Notes: generated from the letters alone by a model not told the origin. Shown: positions 51,519 to 63,610, counted from the first letter of the stretch. The stretch is DNA of 64,000 nt from Takakia lepidozioides (GCA_030704615.1 CM060731.1:42902001-42966000); one strand, 5' to 3'. Program-made: numbers and translations.

Positions 51519-53729
51519 ATGGTAGTCTCAAACGAAAGGTTGTTGCCGGAGTACTTGTATGGCAGTCAAAGAGCAGTGGCAGCACTAGCAGGATTGAGAC
51601 CTGCTCCTCAAACAAACTCATTTGTTCACGAGTTGTTCACACGGTTCACCGGCGCGAAATGCGTCGCAAGGAACAACAACCATAGACGACTTGCGGACGA
51701 TCAAAGATCCAAGTTCCTAATACCCGCCGCAAGCGAGGCGGGTGGAATTCCAATGTATTCCGCAGAGTTTTATGCTGCATGCACGATTGGTGGCATTTTG
51801 AGCTGCGGCATCACACACACGGCTGTGACGCCTTTGGATATTGTCAAGTGTAACATGCAGGTATACAACATAAATCTCACAATTCTTGCCCCATTGTGAT
51901 CCATTCCCTGCCACAAACTTGTTGAGTCCAGTCACAAATCTCTGCCCATATCGTAATTCTGTTTGACGAGTCTTTCAGATCGATCCGGGAAAGTACAAAA
52001 GCATCGGTGGTGGCTTCAGCACGATCCTCAAGGAGCAAGGTGCAAAAGGGTTGTTCAAAGGCTGGGCGCCGACTCTAGTCGGATACAGCTCGCAAGGAGC
52101 TTGCAAGTTTGGATTGTACGAGTTTTTCAAAAAGTACTACGGAGATTTGGCAGGAGAGCCCTTCGCAACGGATTACAAAACGTTGGTGTACTTAGCAGGC
52201 GCTGCATCGGCCGAGTTCATAGCCGACATCGCTCTGTGCCCCTTCGAGGCCGTCAAGGTCCGCGTGCAGACCAAGCCCGGCTACGCTCGCGGCCTCAGCG
52301 ACGGCATGCCCAAGTTCATCGCTGCCGAGGGTTTTGCCGGGTATCTTTCCATTCCTTTTGCTCTCTTTCTGTCTGTGCAATCAACTCTCAGTGTACATAA
52401 AGAATACACAATCTAAGTATTTGTGGATCAAAACTATAACTGTGCTCTAACTGTAATTTTGCTCTCAAAGAATATGATCTACTGTAACAGAAAGGAGATG
52501 TGGGTATCCCTGAAATCTATCAAATAAAATGGAAGAAGAAGAAGAACCATAGCTTACATCAGTTGTGGTTGTGTACTCAGTCTGTACCAGGGTATTGTGC
52601 CACTTTGGGGGCGACAAATTCCTTGTAAGTAACGGCTTAAAAAAAAATTCTCTAATGAATCCCTTTTCTTATGATCAGAAGATTGTTTGCAAGTATTATT
52701 ACCGTATGGGTTGTCTCTTTTATCAAAAAAAGAGACAACAAAACAGAACAAAACAAAACAAAACCATATTCAATATGAAACTGATGGATTCTAAAGAACT
52801 AACAACATGGGTGGTGTGATGAGTTTTGGAACTAGCTTCAAATAACTGGTTGGTACAAAGTGGGTATCATTTTCTATAATTTTTTACACAATGTTGTATA
52901 TATGCACTTGCTGAAGATTGGCTCAGTTGGCTCAATCTATCAAAGGGTAATGAATGGCCTGAATTGCCTGAAAATCATTCTATGTTGGCCTGAATGGTTT
53001 GTTTTTAAGAAACTTTTGCAGACACAATGATGAAGTTTTCTTGCTTTGAGAGTACGGTGGAAGCATTGTACAAGTATGCGGTGCCCATGCCTAAGGAAAA
53101 ATGTTCCAAGACTACCCAACTGGGAGTCAGCTTTGCTGCTGGCTACATTGCTGGAGTGCTTTGCGCCGTGGTGTCGCATCCAGCTGACAACCTGGTGTCG
53201 TATTTTAACAACAAGAAGGGTGCTACTGTTGGTCAGGTACAAACTACAAACATCATTGAAAACACATTTTATCCTGACCTTCCTTTAATTAATTGAAGCC
53301 ATACCTCTATGTCTTAGAAAGAAAAAAGTACAAGTTAGTTGTCCGTGTATCTCGACTTGTAACGAAAGACGAACGTGCTCCAAGTGTTCTTGCAATATGG
53401 GTGCAGGCAATAAGTGAAATGGGCATGGTTGCTTTGTTTACACGAGGTTTGCCTCTTCGAATTGTGATGGTGGGTACCCTTACTGGAGCACAATGGGGCA
53501 TCTACGACGCTTTCAAGGTTTTTGTAGGCTTGTAAGTCCCCTCAACCGAAAATGTTTCAAGTTAAATGATCATTTGAGGAGGTTAATAATCTTTGAGAGA
53601 GAGTTTCATGAGAAATGATTGATGATTTTGTTCATGTTGTTCAGGCCAACAACAGGTGGTGCTGCACCCACACACGGCAAGCCTGCTGCACATGGTCATG
53701 GAACAACCAAGAGTGGCAAACCATGTTGA
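51519..53729 (+). CDS. mitochondrial phosphate carrier protein, 6 exons, about 390 aa
   Basis: Exons: 51519-51860, 51979-52340, 52581-52624, 53022-53236, 53407-53531, 53645-53729. They total 1173 nt, all GT-AG, frame closed by TGA. Three mitochondrial-carrier repeats are present with their signature P-x-D/E-x-x-K/R-like motifs: [22 protein letters not shown] and [11 protein letters not shown]. Phosphate-carrier hallmarks are [51 protein letters not shown] (split across exons 3 and 4), [20 protein letters not shown] and [18 protein letters not shown]. The protein imports inorganic phosphate with protons across the inner mitochondrial membrane for ATP synthesis. The variable N-terminal 75 or so residues fit a presequence. 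An in-frame ATG at 51483 lies before a likely acceptor site, so I chose 51519. Confidence 0.95.
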
Positions 53730-54173
53730 ATTGCAACATTCTGATTATCATATGGAAGCATCACCATGTTTCACTTCTGATTTTAATATATTAACATTTA
53801 TCATGATGTGGTTCAATTTTTTATTTATTTTTCCTCCATAAAAGGAACACCTGTCGGGAGTGATTATTGTGTGAGCACAGCTTGAGCAGGAAAAAAACCC
53901 GCTTGAGCGCAATCCATGATTATAGGGGTCATATGTTTGAAAACGACAATACAAGTCATAAGTGGACAATGGGTACTCCAGCATCAATGGTCACTTTTTT
54001 ATGAATGTGTTTGTATTAATATTTTTAGATTGAATTATTGGAAGGGAAAAAAATTAAATCCCTAAAATAGTACCATGAGGCATCATTATCGTTAAAATAA
54101 AAAATTAATAGTTAATATGATATCAAAATTGGCAACATTCACAAGCAAATGATAAAGGATCACTCAAGTATAT

Positions 54174-54422
54174 TTGAGTTTATGGAGAGTTTCATTAGTG
54201 CAGTGTTTTTTGTTTCTGGCGAAAAATTGCCAAGACCTGGAAAATGGGTTAGCTAATTGTACAAAGGAAATATGGGAAAAAAACCGAAAAAATCGCCAGA
54301 AAGCGCCAGTAGTTGAATTTCAGGAGCCTGATTTGCCTATGTGGGCCCACCTTGTTATTCTTGCTACATGGGCGCTAGGGAGCATTTACATGTGGCGAAT
54401 TAGAAAACGCCAAAAAAGATAA
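54174..54422 (+). CDS. small unrecognised ORF with C-terminal membrane helix (about 82 aa)
   Basis: The reading frame ends in PDLPMWAHLVILATWALGSI followed by YMWRIRKRQKR and a stop, a helix flanked by positive charge. Its middle is hydrophilic (KEIWEKNRKNRQKAPVVEF). The true 5' end is unclear because an ATG lies only at 54182 in another frame and the frame's first codon is not ATG. It may be the last exon of a gene or a retrocopied fragment. No family recognised. Confidence 0.3.
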   Translation: MSLWRVSLVQCFLFLAKNCQDLENGLANCTKEIWEKNRKNRQKAPVVEFQEPDLPMWAHLVILATWALGSIYMWRIRKRQKR

Positions 54423-54537
54423 AGATAAAACATAAAAACTGAAATCTAAAACACACTTTCGCTCGCGAACTTAATTTCCATTTTTTTTCCTAGATGGGAT
54501 TATGCAAATAAGTAAGTGTACTATCGTAGTTACGCAA

Positions 54538-54750
54538 TGTTCAAGCGTGAGCATATTTCTGTAGCATGTTCTCTGCATATTTCTAGAATATGTGGAATAT
54601 CCTATTTTGCTCACGTTAGCATACTTAGACAGTTACCCAACCTCTTGGGAGCAACAGCTCACAATGAGAGGAGAAAATACCTCTTTCAAATGAGGTTGGG
54701 TAGCATGTGAGCATGCTCATGTGCCGAGAAAAGGAGATTCCATATATTCT
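54538..54750. repeat. two TIR-like ends back to back (same family as the element at 59.7-60.7 kb)
   Basis: TTACCCAACCTC at 54632-54643 and its inverse GAGGTTGGGTAG at 54691-54702 bracket about 45 bp. Outward of each are GTGAGCA/TGCTCAC-rich stretches like those in the element ends at 59743 and 60660. Confidence 0.55.
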
Positions 54751-54876
54751 AGTTATATCAAAAGAATATATTATGGTGAAATGAAAATGTGCTTACACTA
54801 GAAAATTGCAAAACGATTACAAATTTGTGGCTCCATTGCCTGCTCCATTGTCACCTTTCCTCCAGAATGTGGAGTT

Positions 54877-55588
54877 ATGTGGGACAATGGGACTTCGTGG
54901 GACAAATGCCCAATTTGGGCTACCCTCAGAGGCCACGCTCTATGGTCAGTTTGGAAAGTTAGATGTTCCTTAGTTTTCCAGGGGAAGCGCCCCTGCATCA
55001 GATCACTTCTTGGCAAATTGTATGCTAGTTTGATGACTGAGGGGCGTAAGGCTTGGGTGTCTTTGCTTTCAGCATCCAGCAAGTGCAGTGAAAGAAAGCG
55101 CCAACGGCTGTTCGCAGAGTTCGATCTCACCTGGGCAAAGGGCAATCTCGTCTGCTCTAGGCTCTCTGAATCCAGGATCGTTTGGCACGATGACATCCCC
55201 GGGCTTTGGAAAATCGCCTGCTGACTCCGAGGCACCAGACATCAAGTTGAAGGACTGCCTCATGCCTGCCTACATGCTTATGAGCTTCTTGTTTTGCATT
55301 TCAAACAGTGATCTCTTGCAAGCCTCAGGCTGGTATCTCCTCAATTCCTAGTCTCTCCTCAGTTACTAAATTTTCTTAGCCCAGAACTTTGGCCTCTGCC
55401 TGGCCTCATCCTACTGTTCCCCCTTATCACTGTTTGTTCTGGGTTGTGCCCTATGCAATACGCTTTTATGGCCTTCCTAAGAGATTATTTTTTCCTCCTC
55501 TTTATTTTGTCTTCCACTTTTATTAATAAAGTTTTATCATGGCCACTGTCCCCTGTTGGAAAAAAAATAAAAAATAAAAAATAAAAAA
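54877..55588 (+). mobile_element. L1-type LINE, 5'-truncated 3' end with A-rich tail
   Basis: The encoded segment WDKCPIWATLRGHALWSVWK, VRCSLVFQGKRP...LFAEFDLTWAKGNLVCS resembles the C-terminal region of plant L1-like ORF2. About 330 bp of 3' UTR follows, ending at 55558-55588 in an A-rich AAAAAATA repeat tail. Confidence 0.65.
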
Positions 55589-55639
55589 TGCTTGGGAGCA
55601 TAGTTTTACTTATTTCTTTGCATAGATATCCATTTGAAG

Positions 55640-56060
55640 AATAACTTTGGAAATGTCCATCTAAGCCCAAGTGTAATATTCTATTCATGTATCCAAATGC
55701 TTCTCCCATGTAGAGGCCCAAGTGCGACCTCCAGCATCCAATGTCATCTAAGCCCAAAGTGCAATCCACTATGCATCCGGAGACCCCGCAGTTTGGGAGA
55801 TCTTCAGGTCATTGTTCCAACAAAGCCCACTTTGCTATTTTTGGCATCTCCCATATCGAGGCTTCATATATTGATATATCCACTTTACTGCTATTTTTCA
55901 TGAATTTCCAGCAACCAAAAGCACTTGAAATTCCAAATCTCCCACCTGAAGGGCCAATCACTACTCCAGGAAAGCCCACTTTGCTAATTTTTCTAGTTCC
56001 TCTACTGACTTGCGTCGGCCCTCAATCTGGACCTCTATCCCTGGTCCTTCAACTATCCCT
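55640..56060 (+). repeat. dispersed repeat R, left inverted copy
   Basis: Landmarks shared with the minus strand of 59310-59600: AGCCCAAGTG, AAAGCCCACTTTGCTATTTT, ATATCGAGGCTTCATATATT, and AATTTCCAGCAACCAAAAGC followed by ACTTGAAATTC, in the same order. Confidence 0.8.
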
Positions 56061-57989
56061 GCCTATGTACAAATCATGAATACATCCTCAACCTTGCTGC
56101 TAGCAGCTAACACTGACGGCCTGAAGTTCTTCCAGCAAACACCCCAACCCTACTTATTACAGTAGTTCCAATTCTGAATTGCATTCTGCTTCTCTCTGTA
56201 GTCCAATAGGCATTCACCTTTTTTGTCTCCATTGTCCCACCATTGTCTGGGGTCCGAAAAGTGTCCATTCCAAAGCTTCTCCTCATCTCTGTTATCTGTT
56301 TTTGGATACTTTCCTGCTGCCATATCGGCAATAACTTGTCAAAGTCACTCCAAACCACCACAAATCCGCCCAACGAGCTAACTTACAGAATTCAATATGC
56401 ATCTCGAATCTGATGAGAGGGCAAAACAGGCTGAAAATAGGTTGAAGAAGGTGCTCTTCCTTCTGAGTAGTCATGGTACGAAAAATTTGATGGAATTCTC
56501 GGAGGCACGACAAAAATTGAATGGGATTCCTGGAGGTATTGATCAGGGAGTACGCAACAATCTTCCCCAAACCATTAATCTTGATGATGTTGCATTCGTG
56601 TCAAATACACAATTTGATCAATGTCTCATCTACGACATACTCATGTATTTGATGGAGAAACTACTTCTGGAACAACACCAAATGTGACGGCAACCACCAC
56701 ACCCGATGATCCTTCGGCTACACCCGTCACTCCTAAGACGACAACTTACAAGTTGTCGCCACGTTTGATAGCCAAAAACCCAGCAAGACAATTTTCTGTT
56801 ATAAATTTTCTTAACGATTCAAAAAGCTGCATATGGACGTCACATCTTCCTACGCCAACTGTACATAAAACCTCAATGGCTTTTGATGCAATTCTGTCCT
56901 TCGTTGTTGTAAGATTCATAGGTCGCCCCCTCCCTCTCTTCCCACACACTTCTGCTGTTCATTGCCTCCATGTTGGGTTCGTACTTCTCCTTTCATCGCA
57001 TTTTGTATTGCTGACCCCTCGTAGCTCGCCTCTGCTACTGTGCACTACGTTGACCTCTTAAGTTGGTACAGTTATACGCGACTATCGAAACTCCATCATC
57101 TAGAACGTTCTTTATTCTAGAATGGGGGGCAGTAGCCGTAAGGCGAAGTGGCTCTTAGTTACGCCGGCTATGGCCGGAGTCTTCTCTCTTCTAGAATGTT
57201 CGCCAAATCTCACTTGGGCATGGACTGCATATGGGCCCGCATCCACTGGCTATGTGGGGCCCTTGCAACCTACCACATGATTCAGACAAACTTGTAGATG
57301 TCATCTGGCTTTTTTGTCGATTTTATTTTTCCAACGACTAGGGTACATATAGAAATGGATGGAAAAACTGAGGGACTGAAGTACAACACACATGAGGGTA
57401 CGGCCAGGACTGATCAGCCAGAGGATCAACCTTGTGGGACCCAACGGATGTGGGGGCGGACATCCGCCCTTACCTGCATACACATGGGCGGATCAAATCC
57501 CATGACTCATCCACTAGGTGAAATCGGGCAAAATTCACCGTAGCAAGTTGGTCGTCTCTCTCATCTCCACAGCACCCACGCCACTCATCTTAGTGGAAAG
57601 CTTTACATCATGGAGTATTAAACCAGGTCTGAATGAAAGAGATTCGTCATCTTTGCCACTCATTACAGATTACATATTGAAAAAAACGCACAAACTTGTA
57701 GCATAAATTAGATTCATTACAAAAATGGAGAGGCTTTTCATTGGAAATGTCATTTTGGTATGGGTGCTTATGTCTGTGACCTTAGGGAATTGTTTGATAG
57801 TCAAATCAAATGCGAAACTTATTTTCGGAGAGAATGAGGGTTTTCACTGGCATATCGATACTTGCCAATTTTGGTGGCAATTTGTAGAAAGAAGAGAAGG
57901 CATGCACGCACGTGGTGGAAGGAGCCTAGACAGTACACACTGGGAATTGATAGGAGACACAAGTTTGGTATGTTACCCCAAGTTTGGTC
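56061..57989. other. transposon-like debris between repeat R and the Harbinger remnant
   Basis: Open frames at 56397-56687, 56621-57061 and 57725-58018 are not recognised. Their position suggests parts of the same DNA transposon. Confidence 0.4.
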
Positions 57990-58440
57990 AGAGACAAGAA
58001 ATTTCTACGGAATTATAGAAGACATATGATGCTTTCAACAATTTGGTTGATGAACTTACGCCATTTATTAAGTCCACTGCATTAAATTTTGTAAGACCAC
58101 AAGTGGAGATCCGAAAGATTATAGCAGTTGTTCTCTATCGATTCGAAAATGATATTTCCCAAACCATAATGGCAGACCGATTCAATGTTGGTGCGTCCAC
58201 CATACACAAATATATTGACATTGTTTGTGTTGCTCTCATGACACCCGAATGTCTATTTAGCAAGTACATTGACACACCCACATGAGAATGATTAACAGAA
58301 TTATCCATGTTTTCAAGCAGATTACAGGGTTGTCTAACAACGTTGGCGCCATCGATAAAACCCATATTCTTCTTGCAGAAAAGCCGAACAAGAGGGTCAC
58401 CTTGAGAGAATGAACTATCCCGACCTGTTTGCTAATTACT
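57990..58440 (+). pseudogene. PIF/Harbinger-type transposase fragment
   Basis: VDELTPFIKSTALNFVRPQV, EIRKIIAVVLYRFENDISQT and ADRFNVGASTIHKYI is the helix-turn-helix region typical of Harbinger (HARBI1-like) transposases. It is followed in a shifted frame by SNNVGAIDKTHI, matching the first catalytic Asp block (GAIDGTHI-like). Stops near 58283 and later frame breaks show it is dead. The remaining DDE acidic residues were not found. Confidence 0.75.
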
Positions 58441-58584
58441 TTGAAGAATGTGCAAGGTGATTCTCTCTGTCATCGCCATCTTTAGCGTCTCCATCTCTTT
58501 GATCCTCTCACCAAACTCTTAGGATACTGTTTGAAGAATTACGAATGCATTTCAAGTCTTCTAGCCCTAATGTCACGCAGCGTT

Positions 58585-58735
58585 TTTTTAAATATGGATG
58601 ATATCAATGGATGAAAGTATGGATGTGGATGATTCTATCCTAATTTGAATGGATGAACAAAGTATATGCCTAATTTTTGCAAAACTCTGTAGCCACTCGT
58701 GCTATTTTTCGAATTAAAAAAAAAAAAAAAACTCT
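58585..58735. repeat. dispersed repeat Q, copy 2
   Basis: Matches 42660-42790 (see there). It ends in an A run at 58718-58731. Confidence 0.7.
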
Positions 58736-59169
58736 GATGTCATGGTGCATGATATGGAAGAGATAAAAGAAATGAACGCATTATATGGTAGTGCAGAGCT
58801 CAAAAACCGTGTGTGTTTGATGCTAGCAAATTTTTTCAAGAGAGCCATTTATCATCTTCACCAACGGTCTGGAACACAATTAACAGGTACATTCTCAGGC
58901 TGCATGTTAGCAATACTAAAATCGACAAATTTTTTGCATCGTGTACGTTTTTGCGGAAGGGTATGAATCTGGGCATGTGTGAAGCTTTATGACGGACAAT
59001 GCGAATGGCAAAAGAAACCACTATGGAATTAGTGAAAGATATCTTTTTCCATGACGAGGTGAAGCGGGGTCCTTGATATTTTGTTGAAGAGTCGTGTACA
59101 AAAGAGCCACTAGATCTTAATATCGCATGTGTTGATCCGCAGCAGTTATTAATCAAAGAACCGTACATT

Positions 59170-59610
59170 CTAAAATTCCAAACGCAAGTTTGTTTTGTTT
59201 TGTAGCATCGTTGAGACCTCCAAACCGCGGGGCCCATCCTTGGTGCTTGGTGCCGTTGGAAAGCCCTTGATGAGAGGGGTGCACCGGCTTGGTCTCATAA
59301 TGTTTGGACCTGCGGTGTGGGAGATGTCGAATTTCAAGTACTTTTGGTTGCTGGAAATTTGTGAAAATAGCAAAGTGGGCTTTCCTGGGACAATGATTGG
59401 ATATATGAATATATGAAGCCTCGATATGAGACACACTTGGATACATAGAAGATTGCAAAGTGGGCTTTCCTCGAACAATGACGCGGAGGTCTCCAAAAAT
59501 GTAGGGTCTCTTGATATATAGGGGATTGCACTTGGACTTAGGCCCATGACACACGAGCGGCAGAAAATTGTCGCATTCCAAATACCAAAGGCTAGGAATT
59601 TTGCCTATAT
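59170..59610 (-). repeat. dispersed repeat R, right inverted copy
   Basis: The minus strand matches 55640-56060, and its 59170-59310 end also matches 31650-31800. The two inverted copies flank the Harbinger remnant. Confidence 0.8.
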
Positions 59611-60227
59611 ATAGGTCCACATCAGCCTACATCAGCGATAAAATCTTGGCTGGCTACCACACGAGAAAGGAGCGGCAGCGGCAATGGTTTCCCACCATAA
59701 TCCAAATCGCGCAGCCAACTCGACACACAGAGCATGCAGGCAGGTTGGGTAGCGCGTGAGCAGCGTGCTCACGCCGCTGTGCGTGTGCTCACGTGAGCAG
59801 TAGACAAAATGCCCGAAACTTCCCGAAAAGATGCTACAGCGAAATTAAAACTGAAAATTTGTGCTCACGGGGACCAAATTGTGCTCACGTGAGCACAAGG
59901 TAGGAAGTTGGGGCATATTAAGCAATATCCGGTTAGTGCCGTCTGCATCAAAAATTTCGTTGTTTAATACCGGGGAATTTAGTCAAGTGCGGGTGACGCT
60001 TGATTATATCAGCAATATGCGAAACTAGAATTATGTCATTCTATTTCGCCCACGAAAGCATGGGTACCGACATACCGCAATAAGCACATAACAACTCATT
60101 AGCGAAATAAAACAATCTCACGTCATCTCTTATATGCAAAACCAAACACAACACATTTTGTTTCGCCCACGAAACCATTGGATAATGACCTACGCAACGA
60201 TACCTAGAAATTTCGCTAGCGAAATCT

Positions 60228-60415
60228 CTTATTTCGATGAAGAAACCCATTATTGGTTGGTGAAATCCATTATTTTGTTGGAGAAACCCATTATTGGCTG
60301 GCAAAATCCATTATTTCGCTGGAGAAATCCATTATGTGTCGGCAAAATCCATTATTTCGTTGAAGAAACCATTATTGGCTGGTGAAATCTATTATTTCGC
60401 TGGAGAAACCCATTG
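60228..60415. repeat. 41-bp tandem repeat, about 4.5 copies
   Basis: The unit reads ATTATTTCGCTGGAGAAACC then CATTATTGGCTGGCAAAATCC, itself two related half-units of about 20 bp. Confidence 0.85.
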
Positions 60416-60486
60416 TTTGTCTCATTATATTTATAGATATGTGGAACATAGAGCTTGAAAATATACATTAAGGGTGCCTATTTTCA

Positions 60487-60506
60487 TTAGGGTTTAGGGT
60501 TTAGGG
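60487..60506. repeat. telomere-like TTTAGGG run, about 2.9 units
   Basis: TTAGGGTTTAGGGTTTAGGG matches the plant telomere repeat. It is short and inside the MITE-like element, so not a telomere. Confidence 0.85.
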
Positions 60507-60660
60507 ACACAGAAATAGGAACACAACTGATATTTTCGCTATTTTGGAACCCTATCCTCATGAATTCTATTTCCGTGAAAACATGTATACCCTATTGCCG
60601 TATTTGTTTTCCTGTGCTCACGTCATTTGTGCTCACTGGTGTGCTCACGTTCTACCAACC

Positions 60661-61171
60661 CCCCAGTCAGAGGGGAGCTTGGTGTGGCAAGTGGGGGGAA
60701 GGATGAGCTTTCTTCCCGCCCCCATATCATGGCTTGTTTTACGGGTTTCCATGGGCTGATGGCTGGAAGAGCGATAGAGGCGCTGAACCCCACGGTGGCA
60801 GCCACACAAGCTCCGCGTAGGATTTAACATGGGCGTATGTCTAGCCGTGTGGTAGCCGCAGCTTCATCGTCAACCAATAAAATAGCTACACCCTTAGATA
60901 ACACCGGACACAAGTTGGGCCAACTGCACAGTATGGTACCCTAGTATGGTATGGATTCACCCGAGGATGAAAATTAAACCGTGGCGATTGACTTGGAAGC
61001 AATACTCAAAACATAAACTCATCCATCTGTCTCCATGTGCTGATACATCCCAACACAATGTTCATCCAAAACCATCTCATCCATCTAGCTCTCATTCATC
61101 CAGTTACGAACTCATCTATGACGTAGAAAAGGTAACGCAGCCGCAAGAGGAGGACGGTGACGCGACAAAAG
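60661..61171. other. spacer, no gene recognised
   Basis: Nothing beyond short open frames without motifs. Confidence 0.5.
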
Positions 61172-61385
61172 CCCAATGAAATATCGGGCGAAGTTTCAGG
61201 CTATACACTTGGGCGTGCCATGAACCTGGACCCCTTCCGGCGGCCCAATGAAATGCCGGGCGAAATTTCAGGCTACACTTGAGCGCGCTGTGAACCTGGA
61301 CCCCTTCCGGCAGCCCAATGAAATGCCGGGCGAAATTTCAGGCTACACACTTGGGCGTGCCGTGAACCTGGACCTCTTCCGGCAG
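61172..61385. repeat. tandem repeat of about 71 bp, three copies
   Basis: Units start at 61172, 61244 and 61314 with CCCAATGAAATGCCGGGCGA and end with GGACCCCTTCCGGCAG. Confidence 0.95.
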
Positions 61386-63034
61386 TAAGGGTAAGCGTCA
61401 ATTTCGGACACGGTGCCGTGCGACGAGACCGCGCGGGCACGCCACGCTACGCCCCACTCGCCCCGCCCGCGTTCCCCCGCGCTGGCGATACCTTCTCCCT
61501 CAATTCGCCAACGCCCTACTTTCCAACCTCTCTACCCTAGTTCCGCCAGCCCGGGACAACCGGTGTGTGGCGAAACCGGCCCATTCCCACGTCACCGGTC
61601 ACCGGATCCACAAGTTGCCCTACCTTCTGTGAAATGTTTTCATCCATTTGGATGAACAAGTCTCCCCAGCCCGCGAGATCCTACGTAAAAGTAGAAACTT
61701 GCTCTCATTGGAGGATTGTCTTCAACCCTCTGAACGACACGTGGTGGGATTCCTACTGCCCAGAACTCAGCTGCATTAGATCGGGGCCGCTCGGCGAAAA
61801 AGATGGCGGATTGCGGGCAGGGCCACTTGCAGCCATCGCGGCGCCCAGTCTGGCATCCAGTTTTGCCCTGTGATCCCAATCCGTCGCCCTGGTAAAACTC
61901 TTCTACTTTCACCACCGACAAACTCAATTTACTTTATACAGTACCCTAGTGGAAGGGTAGATTAGACATAAATTAAATTAAAACAAAAAGTGCCTAAGCA
62001 AATCTGTGATTTTTCAATATTTATGCTTAAAAGGGTGGAAAAATAACATGAAAGTGCCTAATTCAATAAATATTCTCTAAACTCTATATAATTTCTATTG
62101 AATGCAAAAAAAACAATCTCCATAAATGTTCGCGCCAATTCCCTAGGTCCATACAACCTCCACAAGACCTTCCAATGCGTCTCGAACATCCTGCAAATGT
62201 TCATCATTGAATTCTTGATCACCATTCAAGTTAGGTATTGGATGTGCAATATTCCAAGGCAGTGACTCATGCTCTCCAGTACCTCAACATCAAGATAAAA
62301 GTCTGGTATGGGAGGTGTGAAGGACGCTAAGGTTGGTTTGTCTTGGGAAAGGAGGGGATGAAAGGAGAGAGTTCCTCGGGATGAAAGGTGCCTAAACATG
62401 AGAAATCATGGATAACATGTGCCTAATGTATATAAATTCTTTTTAAAAGTGCCTAAAGAGAATATTTCAAATTTAATAATTATAAGGCACTCAAGTGCCT
62501 AATCTGCCCTTCCATTACGGTATTTTATTTTTTATTTTTGAGGGATTAGTGGCCCTGGAAATTTTATTAAAAGCTTATTGAAGGGAAAAAAACTAAAACT
62601 AATATTTTTTTAATTCTTAATATCAAAACTAATATACCTTTATGTGCAAGTTAGTATTGTTTTCCTTTTTTTACACTGGACCATTTTGGTGTGTATCTAT
62701 CTAATGAAAAATTTGTACCTACATAAAAAGACAAAAAAATAAGAATAAAAAAAAGAAGAAAAAGGAAAGGAAAAAAGACAAAGCGTTTACGGAAAAGAGC
62801 CTTAAGAGTATCAGTAAAGTAATAAAGGATAAAATTTGGGTCTGACTAACCCTGGTTGGGTTCTGAACTGCAGTAGGCGGTGGACTCGTATTTACGAGAA
62901 ATAGTTACGAGGGTGCAGAGTAAGAAATAGTAACCCTGGTAGCGCGGGCTATATGTACCACCTCTCTCGCTCGTCGCTTCTCAGAGGGCCTTGTGGTGCG
63001 CTTGGATCTGGTCCGTGGGAGGGGCGCCTGGGAA
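61386..63034. other. spacer, no gene recognised
   Basis: A GC-rich block (61400-61870) is followed by an AT-rich block (61920-62900). No convincing coding sequence. Confidence 0.5.
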
Positions 63035-63450
63035 GCGTCACTTCTTGTGAGGATCCCTTCCTGTTCGTCATACATTGGCAATGTTGTAGCACAGATTTGA
63101 TTTCTTCTCTTTCCTTACAGTTTTTCGATCTCTCTGTGTCAGGGGCGGTGTGGGACGAGTGTTGTGAAAGCATCATTTCTTGTAATGATTTCTGTCTTTT
63201 CGTCAGTATCTTGCAATGTTGTTGGAGCAGTGGATTCGTTTCTTCTCCTTCTTTCCGATGTTTTCTGTGTGTATTTCACGAGCGGTGTTGGACGAGAGCC
63301 TCTGTAATAAGTGTTTGGGAAGCATCGGTTGCGGTAATGTTCGTCGTTTATTTGCAGTGTTGTAGCAGCGACTCGATTCTTCTCTTTCAGTCGAATATTC
63401 TGTGTGTGTGCCTCACGGGCGTTGTGGGAGAGGGCCTTCGTAGGTAATGT
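63035..63450. repeat. three diverged tandem units of about 135-140 bp upstream of the protease gene
   Basis: Each unit has a GCAATGTTGTAGCA-like block (63076, 63210, 63355), a TTCTTCTC-TTTC pyrimidine block, TTCTGTGTGT-like sequence, and a GGGCGGTGTGGGACGAG-like block. Confidence 0.7.
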
Positions 63451-63610
63451 TTGGTGTGCAGTGTTGGAGGAGAGAGGTAGGTATGGCGGACTCTGTTTCT
63501 TCCCCTGTGAAAATGGGGAATGGTTTGTCTCTCTGCAGAAGGATTTTCTAATAGGTGCAGCACAGAGGAGGACGGAACAAAGGGCAGGGAGAAAGGGGCC
63601 GAAAGGAGCT

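Larger units (their letters stand above)
59743..60660. mobile_element. MITE-like non-autonomous DNA element with imperfect terminal inverted repeats
   Basis: The left end GGTTGGGTAGCGCGTGAGCA and the inverse of the right end GGTTGGTAGAACGTGAGCAC are similar. Both ends continue with several GTGAGCAC/GTGCTCAC copies. The target duplication is not clear. It has no coding region. It contains the 41-bp array and a telomere-like run. Confidence 0.6.

Noticed and set aside
60487-60506. Telomere or interstitial telomere array
   Set aside because: Only about three TTTAGGG units inside a transposon-like element; too short to be more than chance or a short insertion.
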